Positions 8,038-17,069 of a stretch of DNA of 54,228 bases are shown piece after piece. Positions within the stretch are counted from its first letter, which is position 1. Every line of letters begins with the position of its first letter. A program made the translations under genes and the position numbers. This DNA comes from Prochlorococcus sp. AG-347-O22. GTDB lineage: Bacteria; Cyanobacteriota; Cyanobacteriia; PCC-6307; Cyanobiaceae. The stretch is from positions 1 to 54,228 of the forward strand of contig QCCX01000008.1 in the NCBI GenBank assembly GCA_003278845.1, read 5' to 3'. The notes below the pieces were generated by a model. It did not search any database, had not been told where the DNA came from, and saw nothing but the letters and a program-made list of their open reading frames with translations.

Positions 8038-9114
8038 TTATTTATATTCATGCATTACCTTATTAAGCCAGTTCACAACCTTGTTAGCAAATATATCTGC
8101 TGAGGCATTTTTCTCTACCCATTCTCTACATTTCTGACGCTTTATTTTTTCAATTATCTCTACATAAGAAAGCATATTTTTTTTATCATCAGGACCAGCA
8201 AGATAACCTGTTTGGCCATGCTGAATAATTTCACTAGGTCCTCCCCTTTTATACGCTACAACAGGCACCCCGCAGGCTAAAGCTTCAACAATAACATTTC
8301 CATATGCTTCATTCCATTTCGGAGTATTTAGCAACACTCTACATTTCCCAAGTTCTTTTTGTAATTCGTCGGTTGATAAAAAACCCATCCAATCTATAGT
8401 TCCTTGAGGAAATGATTTTTCTATCTTTGAGGCATACATCTCATCTTCTATAAATCCCCAAACTTTTAATTTTTCGCCAAGTTGATTTGCTACATAAACT
8501 GCATCCTCCAAACCTTTCTCCGGAGCCACTCTTCCAACCCATGCTAAGGGTCCCTTAACTGAATCTTGGAAAATATAATTATCTAAATTAAATCCATTCC
8601 CAATAATCTTTGGTTTTTTTATGAATGGATAATCATTAGCTTGTATTTTCGAATGAAAAGCAAAATTATTTGGATATTTAGCATATACCTTAGAGATTAA
8701 ATTACTAATTACTGAACTTTCAGAACCCATACTAATAATATGTGCAATGGGGATCTCTAAATTTAGAGTCATCCAGATAGGCAGCCAATCATAGGACATG
8801 TTCAACAATACATCTGCATGTTTAGCGATATCTAATCCCTTTTCAAGCATTCCTACTAAAAGAGAATTGTTAGGGATAGTCACGGGAGAATTATAATTTT
8901 GATGCTGCCAACTAATTTGATCTTCACCTTCCACAAAATGTAATTTTGCATTTCCATTACTTTCATGTAACTTAGAATTTTTTGGAGCTACAACCTCAAC
9001 AGAATGACCTAAAGAAATTAAACCTGAAACCAAAGAATTTAAAGTTAATTCAACTCCACCCCCTTTGCCACTCCCTAGGAACCCTATTGGAGTACTAATC
9101 AAAACTATTCGCAT
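8038..9114 (-). CDS. GT4-family glycosyltransferase (possible pteridine glucosyltransferase)
   Basis: A soluble GT-B enzyme of 358 residues. The N-terminal loop GSGKGGGVELTLNSLV (about residues 14-29) is the acceptor/phosphate site, and the C-terminal NEAYGNVIVEALACGVPVVA followed by GGPSEII contains the E-x7-E nucleotide-sugar motif of GT4. The opening STPIGFLGSGKGGGVELTL reminds me of the cyanobacterial UDP-glucose:tetrahydrobiopterin glucosyltransferase, but that is recollection rather than a search result, and other GT4 roles are possible. The gene lies between the EamA permease and the ArnT-like gene, all on the minus strand with short spacers (28 and 6 bases), suggesting an operon. Confidence 0.8.
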   Translation of the reverse strand: MRIVLISTPIGFLGSGKGGGVELTLNSLVSGLISLGHSVEVVAPKNSKLHESNGNAKLHFVEGEDQISWQHQNYNSPVTIPNNSLLVGMLEKGLDIAKHADVLLNMSYDWLPIWMTLNLEIPIAHIISMGSESSVISNLISKVYAKYPNNFAFHSKIQANDYPFIKKPKIIGNGFNLDNYIFQDSVKGPLAWVGRVAPEKGLEDAVYVANQLGEKLKVWGFIEDEMYASKIEKSFPQGTIDWMGFLSTDELQKELGKCRVLLNTPKWNEAYGNVIVEALACGVPVVAYKRGGPSEIIQHGQTGYLAGPDDKKNMLSYVEIIEKIKRQKCREWVEKNASADIFANKVVNWLNKVMHEYK

Positions 9115-9142
9115 TATTAGACTTTTTACAAAAAGATCCTAA

Positions 9143-10084
9143 TTAAATAGTAGTATCAGAAAATTTATTTTCCCATAAACTCTTTCTCTGGCTAACAAAA
9201 AATACCGAGATAAGAACAAAAACAACTCCTATCCACTGCACAATAGTGAGTCTTTCATCTAACCAAACACCTCCACTTAAAAGAGCAAATACGGGTGTTA
9301 AAAATGCAAGAGTGCTAAATCCAGTTATTTCTTTATTATTAGCAAAATAGAAAAACAATCCATACGCTATTGCGCCTCCAAAAATACTTGCAAATGACAT
9401 AAGTCCCCAATCAAATACTGACCAATCTGGAATTATTGTGAAATTTGATTGTAAGCAGTGCTTAATAATTAAGGGCAAACTCCCTAAAACCATATGCCAA
9501 CCTGTAACTGCAACCGGATCACTTTTAGTACAAGTGAATCTAATTAAAATTGTTCCTAATGCCATAGCGAGAGAAGCTGCAAGCATCCAAAGTTCTCCAA
9601 AATTAAAAGCAACATCATTTATAGACTTATCAGACATCAACCACCAATTTCCTAAAAATTCTTGTGGGACTCCCAAAAATACTATTCCTCCCAATCCAAA
9701 AAGTAGTCCTAACCAACCTATTGGATTAATTAAATTTCCAAAAATTGCCCTCGCTAAAATAGCCACCAAAAGCGGTTGAGAATCAATTAAGACAGAACCT
9801 AAACCTGCTCCAGTTTTTTCAATACCATAAGTTAAAAACAACTGAAAAAAAGTAGCATCGACAATCGTAAAAACAAAAAACCACTTCAAATCGCACTTAT
9901 AAATTTTTAAATCTCTTTTAAACAAATATGTTGTTATTAGAACAAGAATCCCTGCAGGAAGTAATCTTAGAGAAGCCACAAACTCTGGTCCAGCACTAGA
10001 TACCAAAGGAGTCATGGCCGCCATTGAAGTACCCCAAAGTGCAAAAGGGAGTATCATTAAAAACCAATTTAGGATTGAATTCAT
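9143..10084 (-). CDS. EamA/DMT-superfamily permease
   Basis: A ten-helix inner-membrane transporter of 313 residues with two EamA repeats. Repeat 1 covers LMILPFALWGTSMAAMTPLV to about residue 140, with the typical LDSQPLLVAI-like segment VLIDSQPLLVAILARAIFG. Repeat 2 starts near AASLAMALGTILIRF and includes STLAFLTPVFALLSGGVWLDERLTIVQWIGVVFVLISV, the conserved P-x-x-x-x-x-x-G-x-x-x-x-x-E block. Substrate is unknown. It is first in a minus-strand run with the GT4 and ArnT-like genes and diverges from sppA across 52 bases. Confidence 0.88.
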   Translation of the reverse strand: MNSILNWFLMILPFALWGTSMAAMTPLVSSAGPEFVASLRLLPAGILVLITTYLFKRDLKIYKCDLKWFFVFTIVDATFFQLFLTYGIEKTGAGLGSVLIDSQPLLVAILARAIFGNLINPIGWLGLLFGLGGIVFLGVPQEFLGNWWLMSDKSINDVAFNFGELWMLAASLAMALGTILIRFTCTKSDPVAVTGWHMVLGSLPLIIKHCLQSNFTIIPDWSVFDWGLMSFASIFGGAIAYGLFFYFANNKEITGFSTLAFLTPVFALLSGGVWLDERLTIVQWIGVVFVLISVFFVSQRKSLWENKFSDTTI

Positions 10085-10136
10085 TAGGTCTGCTGATAAT
10101 CTTTTTAAAGTAGTTTTATGAATTTACCTTAAAAGA

Positions 10137-10946
10137 ATGATTTGGCCTTTTAGACGAAAGTCAAAAAAAAGAATGGCTCGTATAGTAATTGATGAGCCAA
10201 TTACAAGTTCAACGAGAGTTTCAGTCCTTAAAGCTCTTAAACAAATTGAGGATAGAGAATTTCCCGCTTTAATCGTGAGAATTGATTCTCCAGGGGGTAC
10301 TGTTGGAGATAGCCAAGAAATATACTCTGCTATTAAAAGACTAAAAGATAAAGGATGTAAAGTCATTGCTAGTTTTGGGAACATCTCAGCATCAGGAGGT
10401 GTTTACATTGGTGTTGCATCTGACAAAATAGTGGCGAATCCAGGCACCATTACAGGATCTATTGGTGTGATTATAAGAGGAAACAATTTATCTGAATTAT
10501 TAGATAAAATCGGCATTAAATTTGAAACTGTTAAAAGCGGAGTATTTAAAGACATACTTTCTCCAGATAAACCTCTAAGTGAGGAAGGCAGAGGGCTACT
10601 ACAAGGGCTGATAGATGAAAGTTACAAACAATTTACTGAAGCTGTTGCTCAAGGAAGGAATTTACCTGTTGAAGAAGTAAGAAAATTTGCTGATGGAAGA
10701 ATTTTTACTGGAACACAAGCACTCGAACTTGGTCTTGTTGATAAGATTGGAGATGAATTTGTTGCGAAGGAGCTAGCTGCAGAAATGGTTAATATTGATC
10801 CTAAAATTCAGCCCCTAACATTTGGGAAGAAGAAGAAAAAAATACTTGGTCTGATTCCTGGAAATAGAATGATTCAGAAAATTATCAATAATATCTTTTT
10901 TGAGTTTGATTCTTCTAATAAAGTACTTTGGTTATACAAACCTTAA
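10137..10946 (+). CDS. sppA: Signal peptide peptidase SppA (protease IV), short form
   Basis: A membrane-associated serine protease that degrades cleaved signal peptides. The catalytic serine lies in ISASGGVY (S86) and the general-base lysine in KSGVFKDI (K138); the 52-residue gap equals that in the short bacterial SppA. VRIDSPGGTVGDS and NPGTITGSIGV are the other family blocks. Length 269 is the short, single-domain form. The N terminus MIWPFRRKSKKRMARI is basic and lacks a clear membrane segment, unlike many SppA proteins, so attachment may be peripheral. It precedes aroH by 6 bases on the same strand. Confidence 0.92.
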   Translation: MIWPFRRKSKKRMARIVIDEPITSSTRVSVLKALKQIEDREFPALIVRIDSPGGTVGDSQEIYSAIKRLKDKGCKVIASFGNISASGGVYIGVASDKIVANPGTITGSIGVIIRGNNLSELLDKIGIKFETVKSGVFKDILSPDKPLSEEGRGLLQGLIDESYKQFTEAVAQGRNLPVEEVRKFADGRIFTGTQALELGLVDKIGDEFVAKELAAEMVNIDPKIQPLTFGKKKKKILGLIPGNRMIQKIINNIFFEFDSSNKVLWLYKP

Positions 10947-10952
10947 ATCGAT

Positions 10953-11336
10953 ATGTATGAAAAAATGAAAGATGATTATAAAATTGCATTTATTCGTGGT
11001 GCTACGACAGCATCTGGGAATTCTATTAGGGAAATAGAAGTTGCCGTAGTGGAATTAATTGATGAATTAATTTCACGAAACAATCTAATTAAGACGAACA
11101 TATTATCCATTACATTCACGGCTACAAAGGATTTAAATGCTTGTTTCCCCGCTTCAATTGCAAGGAAATTTAATGGACTTGATTCAGTTGCCTTTTTAGA
11201 CTGCCAACAAATGCACGTATCCGATGATGTTGATTTTTGTATAAGAATAATGGCTCAAGTTTTATTACCACCCAATTATGTAATAAAACATCCTTACTTA
11301 AGAGAAGCTGCAAAATTAAGGACGGATAGATGTTAA
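10953..11336 (+). CDS. aroH: Chorismate mutase, AroH class
   Basis: Converts chorismate to prephenate for phenylalanine and tyrosine synthesis in the cytoplasm, as a trimer of the alpha/beta-barrel AroH type. The N-terminal FIRGATTASGNSIREIE holds the active-site Arg of the RGATT motif, and FLDCQQMHVSDDVDFCIRIM holds the second active-site block (C-x-Q-E/Q-M-x-V and C-I-R). Length 127 is normal. ATG at 10953 gives MYEKMKDDYK; ATG at 10965 (MKDDYK) is equally possible. It follows sppA by 6 bases. Confidence 0.93.
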   Translation: MYEKMKDDYKIAFIRGATTASGNSIREIEVAVVELIDELISRNNLIKTNILSITFTATKDLNACFPASIARKFNGLDSVAFLDCQQMHVSDDVDFCIRIMAQVLLPPNYVIKHPYLREAAKLRTDRC

Positions 11337-11407
11337 TCTTAGTAAAACTTTTTTTCTGCTCTAAATTTGAATACAACGAATTAAACCTTTAAATTTTTAT
11401 TTACACA

Positions 11408-11986
11408 ATGTTAAAAGACACAAAAAAACTTATTTTAAATCATAAAATTTTTAGAGTTTTTATTATTCCTATAATTTTAGTTTCAACTCCTTTTTTTTGT
11501 AACATCCAAGATGCTAAAGCGGGGTTGGAATTCCAGTGGAATCAAAACGATAATTATAGAAAATTAAAGTGGTTTCAAAAGGAGAATAAAAGGAGATTTA
11601 GAAATAAAATTTATTTTTTCTTGAGGCCATCCGATAGAAAAACTGATCTCTTAAAAATAAATTTAGCAATTCCTAAGACCTTTAAATCCACTCTTAGTGA
11701 TGAAAAAATTAGTTTTTGCAAAGTAAAAATAGGTGGTTTTGAGAGTAGAACTAAATGCTTGGAAGACATTCCAGCTGATTTCGAAATCAAGACTGATGAA
11801 TCAGGAATACGTTCACTAGATATTTACCCCTACAGCCCGATTCCATCTAACAAAGACAGTTATGCAATTGTCTTCAAAATCGTTAATCCAAAAAAATCAG
11901 GTCTATATCAATTTCATTCATTTGGGCAATCTAAAGGGAAATCATTTTCAAGTTATTTAGGAAGCTGGACTATAGTGATCGATTAA
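11408..11986 (+). CDS. DUF2808 family exported protein
   Basis: A 192-residue exported protein. A basic start and hydrophobic stretch (IFRVFIIPIILVSTPFF) followed by DAKAGLEFQW suggest a signal peptide cut after AKA. The mature part includes YFFLRPSDRKTDLLKINLAIPKTF and YQFHSFGQSKGKSFSSYLGSW, the layout of cyanobacterial DUF2808 proteins. No function is established to my knowledge. It sits alone upstream of rpmH with its own 71-base leader region after aroH. Confidence 0.75.
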   Translation: MLKDTKKLILNHKIFRVFIIPIILVSTPFFCNIQDAKAGLEFQWNQNDNYRKLKWFQKENKRRFRNKIYFFLRPSDRKTDLLKINLAIPKTFKSTLSDEKISFCKVKIGGFESRTKCLEDIPADFEIKTDESGIRSLDIYPYSPIPSNKDSYAIVFKIVNPKKSGLYQFHSFGQSKGKSFSSYLGSWTIVID

Positions 11987-12016
11987 ATGATAAATTAGAT
12001 AAGGATAATTAAACAA

Positions 12017-12154
12017 ATGACTAAAAGAACTTTTGGCGGAACTTCAAGAAAAAGAAAACGTGTATCTGGTTTTAGAGTAAGAATGCGTTCTCATACTGGG
12101 AGAAGAGTTATTAAAAGTAGAAGACAAAAAGGTAGAGAAAGAATAGCTGTATAA
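12017..12154 (+). CDS. rpmH: 50S ribosomal protein L34
   Basis: A 45-residue protein starting [20 protein letters not shown] and ending [12 protein letters not shown]. Nearly every third residue is Arg or Lys, and the G-F-R-x-R-M-x-[ST]-x-x-G-R core is intact, as in all L34 proteins. It is a part of the large ribosomal subunit. It stands directly upstream of rnpA (12 bases), the nearly universal rpmH-rnpA pair. Although short, the identification is secure. Confidence 0.97.
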
Positions 12155-12166
12155 CTTCAAAATTAA

Positions 12167-12553
12167 ATGGCCTTACCCAAGGATATGCGTTTAAAGGGTC
12201 ACAGGACTTTTAATTACATACACAAAAATTCCATAACATATCATGGGAAATTAATGACATTTAAAGTAGCAAGACCAAATAAAGCATTACTCTTAACCCA
12301 TAAATTCAAAAATACCTCAAACAACTTTAGGGTTGCTATTGCCATCAGCAAAAAAGTTTCAAAAAAAGCTGTAGAAAGAAATAAATTAAGAAGAATTCTG
12401 CAAGAGTGGTTATTAACAAACATTCAAAAAATTAATAACCACAAACCTTATTGGTTACTTGTTAACCTTAAATTTGGAGATTTCTGCAATGATAAAAGTA
12501 GACTTTTGGAGGAATTTCAAAACTTAATGTTCAAATCTCGTCTAATCAAATGA
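12167..12553 (+). CDS. rnpA: Ribonuclease P protein component
   Basis: The small protein subunit of RNase P, which binds the RNA subunit and the 5' leader of precursor tRNA. The start ALPKDMRLKGHRTFNYIHK is the family N terminus, and RVAIAISKKVSKKAVERNKLRRILQEW is the conserved R-N-x-x-K-R basic helix that contacts the RNA. Length 128 is normal. It lies 12 bases after rpmH, and its last four bases (ATGA) overlap the start of the PH-domain gene, so translation is probably coupled. Confidence 0.95.
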   Translation: MALPKDMRLKGHRTFNYIHKNSITYHGKLMTFKVARPNKALLLTHKFKNTSNNFRVAIAISKKVSKKAVERNKLRRILQEWLLTNIQKINNHKPYWLLVNLKFGDFCNDKSRLLEEFQNLMFKSRLIK

Positions 12554-12963
12554 TTAACATGAATGAAGAAACCTTTTATGAAGGTGGGCCTGCTAAAAGT
12601 GATTTAATAATAAATCTACTAGCAGGGATAACTTTACTTGGTTTGCCATTTACCTTTGCCGCAATAGTTAGAGCATTGTGGCTGAGATATAAAATTACAA
12701 ACAAAAGAATTACAATAGATGGTGGGTGGTTTGGTAAAAATAAAACACAAGTCTCATTGAGTAATATTGAAGAAATAAGATCTATCCCAAGAGGATTCGG
12801 TTCTTATGGTGATATGGTTCTTATACTTAACGATGGATCAAAGGTTGAGATGAAATCATTACCTTTATTCAGAGAAAAGCAAAAATTTATTGAAGAAAAT
12901 ATAAATAAAAGATCACAAATCCCAAATCTCAACGAGGTAGAGGGATTTGCTACTAAATCCTAA
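12550..12963 (+). CDS. PH domain-containing membrane protein
   Basis: A 137-residue protein with a helical hydrophobic region (IINLLAGITLLGLPFTFAAIVRALW, about residues 20-45) followed by a beta-rich PH-like domain (RYKITNKRITIDGGWFGKNKTQVSLSNIEEI and so on, in short blocks up to LPLFREKQKFIEEN). This resembles the bacterial PH_2/DUF304-like family, which is often found between rnpA and yidC in cyanobacteria. The start codon overlaps the rnpA stop; a second ATG at 12559 (MNEETFYEGG) is a plausible alternative start. Role unknown; the position suggests a link to membrane protein insertion, which is inference. Confidence 0.75.
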   Translation: MINMNEETFYEGGPAKSDLIINLLAGITLLGLPFTFAAIVRALWLRYKITNKRITIDGGWFGKNKTQVSLSNIEEIRSIPRGFGSYGDMVLILNDGSKVEMKSLPLFREKQKFIEENINKRSQIPNLNEVEGFATKS

Positions 12964-13035
12964 ATAAATTAATTACAAAAACCTCTTTATCCTGTAAAAT
13001 AAAATGTCTATTAAAATTACACTCTCTTTATTATC

Positions 13036-14178
13036 GTGATAGGGTTCATTTCTGAAAAATTACTTATCCCGATCCTAGATTTTTTCTACGGTTTAGTTCC
13101 GAGTTATGGTTTAGCGATTGTTGCATTGACAGTTGTAATTAGAATTGCTCTTTTCCCTTTAAGCGCTGGTTCCATTAGAAGTGCAAGGAGGATGAAGATT
13201 GCACAACCAGTAATGCAAAAAAGGCAAGCAGAAATAAAATCTAAGTTTTCAGGTGATCCAAAAAGACAGCAAGAAGAACTTGGAAAATTAATGAATGAAT
13301 TTGGCAGCCCCCTCGCAGGTTGCCTTCCCTTGATTGTTCAAATGCCAGTGCTTTTTGCATTATTTGCAACCCTTAGGGGCTCTCCATTCGCTGATGTCCC
13401 CTACAACATAAATCTCAAGGTCGTTCCACAGGACCAAGTAGCAGCAATTGATCCAAAACCTTACAAATCTCCTAGACACTCTATATTCATTACAGAAAAA
13501 TCACATTTTCCTGTAGTTGCCACCATCTCTAGTGGAACAAAATTAGGAACAGAAGAATCTATAAAAGTAAATTTACAAACAACAAATGGCAATAGCTATT
13601 CGGAAGTTTTATCTAAATACGACAACGGCTCTAAATTCCTCCCCACTTGGAAGGTTTCTAAAGGATCCGAAAACCTTAAAGTTTCTCAAGATGGTACAGT
13701 CACTGCAATTAAACCGGGTGATGCAACAATTGAAGCGAAAATCCCTGGTCTAGCTGCTAAAAGTGGCTTTTTATTTATTAAAGCTCTTGGTCAAGTTGGT
13801 TTTTATGTAGATGGCGCAATTAATTGGGATATTGCCGCATTAGTAGGTGCCTTTGGACTAACTTTACTTCTCTCTCAAGTTTTATCAAGTCAGGGGATGC
13901 CTGCGAATCCACAGCAATCAACAGCAAACAAAATTACACCAGTTATGATAACTGGAATGTTTCTGTTTTTCCCATTACCTGCTGGGGTCTTACTTTACAT
14001 GGTTGTGGCTAATATTTTCCAAGCATTTCAGACTTTTCTACTTAATAAAGAAGCTCTCCCTGAGAATTTACAGAAAATTTTGGATCAACAATTATTGGCT
14101 AAAAATGAAGTAATAACAACAACTGCATCAACTATCTCAGATAAAAGATTACCTTTCGAACCTAATAGTAAAAAATAA
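13036..14178 (+). CDS. yidC: Membrane protein insertase YidC/Oxa1
   Basis: Inserts membrane proteins, alone or with Sec, into the cytoplasmic or thylakoid membrane. The first helix holds the conserved Arg in [21 protein letters not shown] (R36), followed by the coiled cytoplasmic loop ([17 protein letters not shown]) and helix 2 ([22 protein letters not shown]). The last helices are [23 protein letters not shown] and [31 protein letters not shown]. Between helices 2 and 3 is an insertion of about 135 residues (120-255), in which [20 protein letters not shown] and [12 protein letters not shown] look like a Big_2-type Ig-like fold. The start is GTG at 13036, 72 bases after the PH-domain gene. 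The C terminus is short and lacks a long basic tail. Confidence 0.94.
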   Translation: MIGFISEKLLIPILDFFYGLVPSYGLAIVALTVVIRIALFPLSAGSIRSARRMKIAQPVMQKRQAEIKSKFSGDPKRQQEELGKLMNEFGSPLAGCLPLIVQMPVLFALFATLRGSPFADVPYNINLKVVPQDQVAAIDPKPYKSPRHSIFITEKSHFPVVATISSGTKLGTEESIKVNLQTTNGNSYSEVLSKYDNGSKFLPTWKVSKGSENLKVSQDGTVTAIKPGDATIEAKIPGLAAKSGFLFIKALGQVGFYVDGAINWDIAALVGAFGLTLLLSQVLSSQGMPANPQQSTANKITPVMITGMFLFFPLPAGVLLYMVVANIFQAFQTFLLNKEALPENLQKILDQQLLAKNEVITTTASTISDKRLPFEPNSKK

Positions 14179-14193
14179 TCTTTATCTTAAATA

Positions 14194-15660
14194 ATGAATT
14201 CTTGGTGTAAAAATTTAGAATTACTAATAAAATCAAGAACCTCATTAATTTGGATCAGGACTAAAGAAGAGGAAAGATTAGAAAAATTAGTTAATTTCTC
14301 TTGTAAAAGTTTAAAAATAAAAAGATTCGTTTCATGGGATTGTGTTAGCGGCATAAAAGGATTAATAAATGAGGAAGGTAAATTTTCTAATAATCCGTTA
14401 GGAGTTCTTAATTGGCTTAAAGAACAAAGTTCTGAAGTTTCAACAGTTTTATTAGTTAAAGATTTTCATAAATTTTATGATGATCCATCTATCAATAGAA
14501 CTATTAAAGAACTATCCTCAACGCTTAAACAAACTAGTCATAATTTAATTATTAGTTCATATTTATTTCCATCATCAGAAGAGTTGGATGAATTAATGGC
14601 AATTTTAAACTTACCTTTACCTGATCAAAAAGAATTGAAAAATCTAATAAAAAAAATTGCCATCAATACCAACTCAAATCTAGAGGAACAAGTCTTAAAC
14701 GAACTTTCTATAGCTTCAAGTGGACTTACCGAAATAAAAGTAAAGCAAGTCACTGCGATGGCCCTTGCTCAAAGAGGGAAAATAAGTAAAGAAGACATTA
14801 AAGATATTCTTGAAGAAAAAAAACAAGTAATCGCCAGAAGTGAAATCTTAGAATTTTTCGAAGCTAAATCCAGTCAAGATGATATTGGTGGTTTAAATAT
14901 ATTAAAAGTTTGGCTTAATCAAAGATACAGGGCGTTTTCTAAAGAAGCTAGAGACTATGGATTACCTATTCCCAAGGGGGTCTTACTTGTCGGAGCGCAA
15001 GGAACAGGGAAATCGCTCACAGCAAAATCAATTTCTAATAGTTGGTCAATGCCGCTGCTTAGGTTAGACGTTGGAAGACTATTTTCTAGCCTTGTTGGTT
15101 CAAGCGAGGCAAGAACGAGAGAAACAATATCTAGAGCAGAGGCCATGTCACCTTGTATCCTTTGGATTGATGAAATTGACAAGGGCTTTGGTGGCGATGC
15201 CAGAAGTGATGGAGGAACAAGTCAAAGGGTTTTAGCAAGTTTGCTTACTTGGATGGCTGAAAAAGAATCTGCTGTATTTGTCATAGCTACCGCTAATGCT
15301 ATAGATAAGCTTCCTGCTGAATTATTAAGGAAAGGCAGATTTGATGAGATATTTTTTCTTGATTTACCAAATTCTGAAGAACGACTAAGTATCCTAGATT
15401 TGCACCTAAAAAAAAGAAGGCCAAGTTACAGTTTTCCTCTTTCCACTATCATCGATAGGACTGATGGATTCTCAGGTGCAGAACTTGAACAAGCAGTGAT
15501 TGAGGGAATGCATATTTCATTCTCTGAAAATAGAGAACTTATGGAGAAAGATTTAATAAAGGCAGTTTCTGAATTAGTTCCTTTATCCAGAACAGCTAAG
15601 GAGCAAATTAATTTACTAAAAGAATGGTCATCTACAGGGCGGGCTCGATCTGCATCGTAG
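14194..15660 (+). CDS. ycf46: AAA+ ATPase, Ycf46-like
   Basis: A soluble AAA+ ATPase of 488 residues. The N-terminal half (about 1-225), starting WCKNLELLIKSRTSLIWIRTKEEERL, is the Ycf46 recognition domain. The AAA module has Walker A GAQGTGKS (near residue 270), Walker B ILWIDEID, sensor/arginine-finger region LPAELLRKGRFDEIFFLDLP and a C-terminal lid with FSGAELEQAVIEGMHISF. This arrangement is that of the plastid/cyanobacterial Ycf46 family, which is related to FtsH-type AAA modules but lacks the protease domain. A role in photosynthetic regulation or CO2 acquisition has been suggested for the family; here it is not shown. It follows yidC by 15 bases. Confidence 0.85.
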   Translation: MNSWCKNLELLIKSRTSLIWIRTKEEERLEKLVNFSCKSLKIKRFVSWDCVSGIKGLINEEGKFSNNPLGVLNWLKEQSSEVSTVLLVKDFHKFYDDPSINRTIKELSSTLKQTSHNLIISSYLFPSSEELDELMAILNLPLPDQKELKNLIKKIAINTNSNLEEQVLNELSIASSGLTEIKVKQVTAMALAQRGKISKEDIKDILEEKKQVIARSEILEFFEAKSSQDDIGGLNILKVWLNQRYRAFSKEARDYGLPIPKGVLLVGAQGTGKSLTAKSISNSWSMPLLRLDVGRLFSSLVGSSEARTRETISRAEAMSPCILWIDEIDKGFGGDARSDGGTSQRVLASLLTWMAEKESAVFVIATANAIDKLPAELLRKGRFDEIFFLDLPNSEERLSILDLHLKKRRPSYSFPLSTIIDRTDGFSGAELEQAVIEGMHISFSENRELMEKDLIKAVSELVPLSRTAKEQINLLKEWSSTGRARSAS

Positions 15661-15782
15661 CAAAAAATTTCTTTTAAAAATACTTCATAAGTTAGGAATC
15701 ATTAATTTAGTTAATTTTTAGTCAAAAATCCCTAATATTGAATTTAGATTAACTATTTTAATTAAGGTATAAAAAAAAAATA

Positions 15783-17060
15783 GTGTTAGATCAAAAATTA
15801 ATAAGAGAAAATCCAACTTCGGTTGAACAAAGTTTGTCCCTAAGAGGAAAAGTTTTTAATATTTCCCAAATACAAGAATTAACTCTTCAAAAAAAAGAAA
15901 TTGATTTAGTAATCTCCAGTCTTCAATCTGAGAGTAAAAAGTTAAGTAAGTTGATCGGTCAAGAAATCAGTAAATCTAAAAACAATGATTCTCCAGAAGT
16001 AAATAATTTAAAGAAAAAAGGAAATGAATACAGAACTAAGATTTCAGAATTTGAAGATAAAAAAAGAACCTTAGATAAAAAAATACTTAATGAAATTTGC
16101 AATTTACCAAATTTACCTAGCAAAAATGCTCCTATTGGAAAAGATGAAAGTCATAATGTCCAAGTAAAAACTTGGGGAGATCCGTTAGTAACAGAAAATC
16201 TTAAATCTCACTGGGAAATAGGCGAAAGTCTTAATCTTTTTGACTCTGTCAAATCAACTAAAATATCTAAGAGTCGTTTTATTACACTTATTGGTAATGG
16301 GGCCAGATTAGAGAGGGCATTAATAAATTTTATGATCGACATGCATACTAAAAATGGTTATTTAGAGTTAATGCCTCCAGCTTTAGTGAATTCAGAAAGT
16401 CTTACCGGATCTGGCCAATTACCTAAATTTTCAAATGAAAGTTTTAAGTGTTCTAATGATGACCTATGGCTTTCTCCCACTGCTGAAGTTCCACTAACTG
16501 CTTTTCATAGAAATGATATTATTGATTCCAAGCAATTGCCTCTTAAGTATGTTGCATATAGCCCATGTTTTAGGAGAGAAGCTGGAAGTTATGGAAGGGA
16601 TACTAAAGGTCTAATAAGACTTCATCAATTTAATAAAGTTGAACTTTATTGGTTTTGTGATCCAAGTAAATCTATTGAAGCTCATAAGAAGATCACTATA
16701 GATGCAGAAAGTATTTTAAAAAAGCTCAATCTACCATACAGATTAATTGATATTTGTACTGGAGACCTAGGTTTTTCTTCAAGCAGAACTTTTGACCTTG
16801 AAGTTTGGCTACCAAGTAGTAAATCTTATAGAGAAATTTCAAGTTGTAGCAATTGTTTAGACTTTCAAGCCCGCAGATCATCAATAAGAGCAAAAATTGA
16901 TAAAAAAAATACATATCTTCATACCTTAAATGGTAGTGGGCTTGCGATTGGAAGAACTATGGCTGCTATTCTTGAAAATGGCCAACAAACAGATGGGAGC
17001 GTAAAAATACCAGATGCTCTAGTTCCATATTTTGGATCAAATATTTTAAAAACTGCTTAA
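15783..17060 (+). CDS. serS: Seryl-tRNA synthetase
   Basis: Charges tRNA-Ser with serine in the cytoplasm. The N-terminal arm (about residues 25-105) is a long antiparallel coiled coil that binds the tRNA long variable arm. The class II catalytic core has motif 2 in [20 protein letters not shown] and motif 3 in [19 protein letters not shown], plus [10 protein letters not shown]. Length 425 is normal. The start is GTG at 15783, followed by [10 protein letters not shown], which matches the family N terminus (M-L-D-x-x-x-x-R-x-N-P). The gene precedes the RseP-type protease by 9 bases. Confidence 0.97.
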   Translation: MLDQKLIRENPTSVEQSLSLRGKVFNISQIQELTLQKKEIDLVISSLQSESKKLSKLIGQEISKSKNNDSPEVNNLKKKGNEYRTKISEFEDKKRTLDKKILNEICNLPNLPSKNAPIGKDESHNVQVKTWGDPLVTENLKSHWEIGESLNLFDSVKSTKISKSRFITLIGNGARLERALINFMIDMHTKNGYLELMPPALVNSESLTGSGQLPKFSNESFKCSNDDLWLSPTAEVPLTAFHRNDIIDSKQLPLKYVAYSPCFRREAGSYGRDTKGLIRLHQFNKVELYWFCDPSKSIEAHKKITIDAESILKKLNLPYRLIDICTGDLGFSSSRTFDLEVWLPSSKSYREISSCSNCLDFQARRSSIRAKIDKKNTYLHTLNGSGLAIGRTMAAILENGQQTDGSVKIPDALVPYFGSNILKTA

Positions 17061-17069
17061 TATATTTAA

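Noticed and set aside
9438..9779. A 113-codon plus-strand frame inside the EamA permease gene
   Set aside because: The permease frame is a well-formed ten-helix protein; the plus frame is rich in P, K and N without domain pattern.
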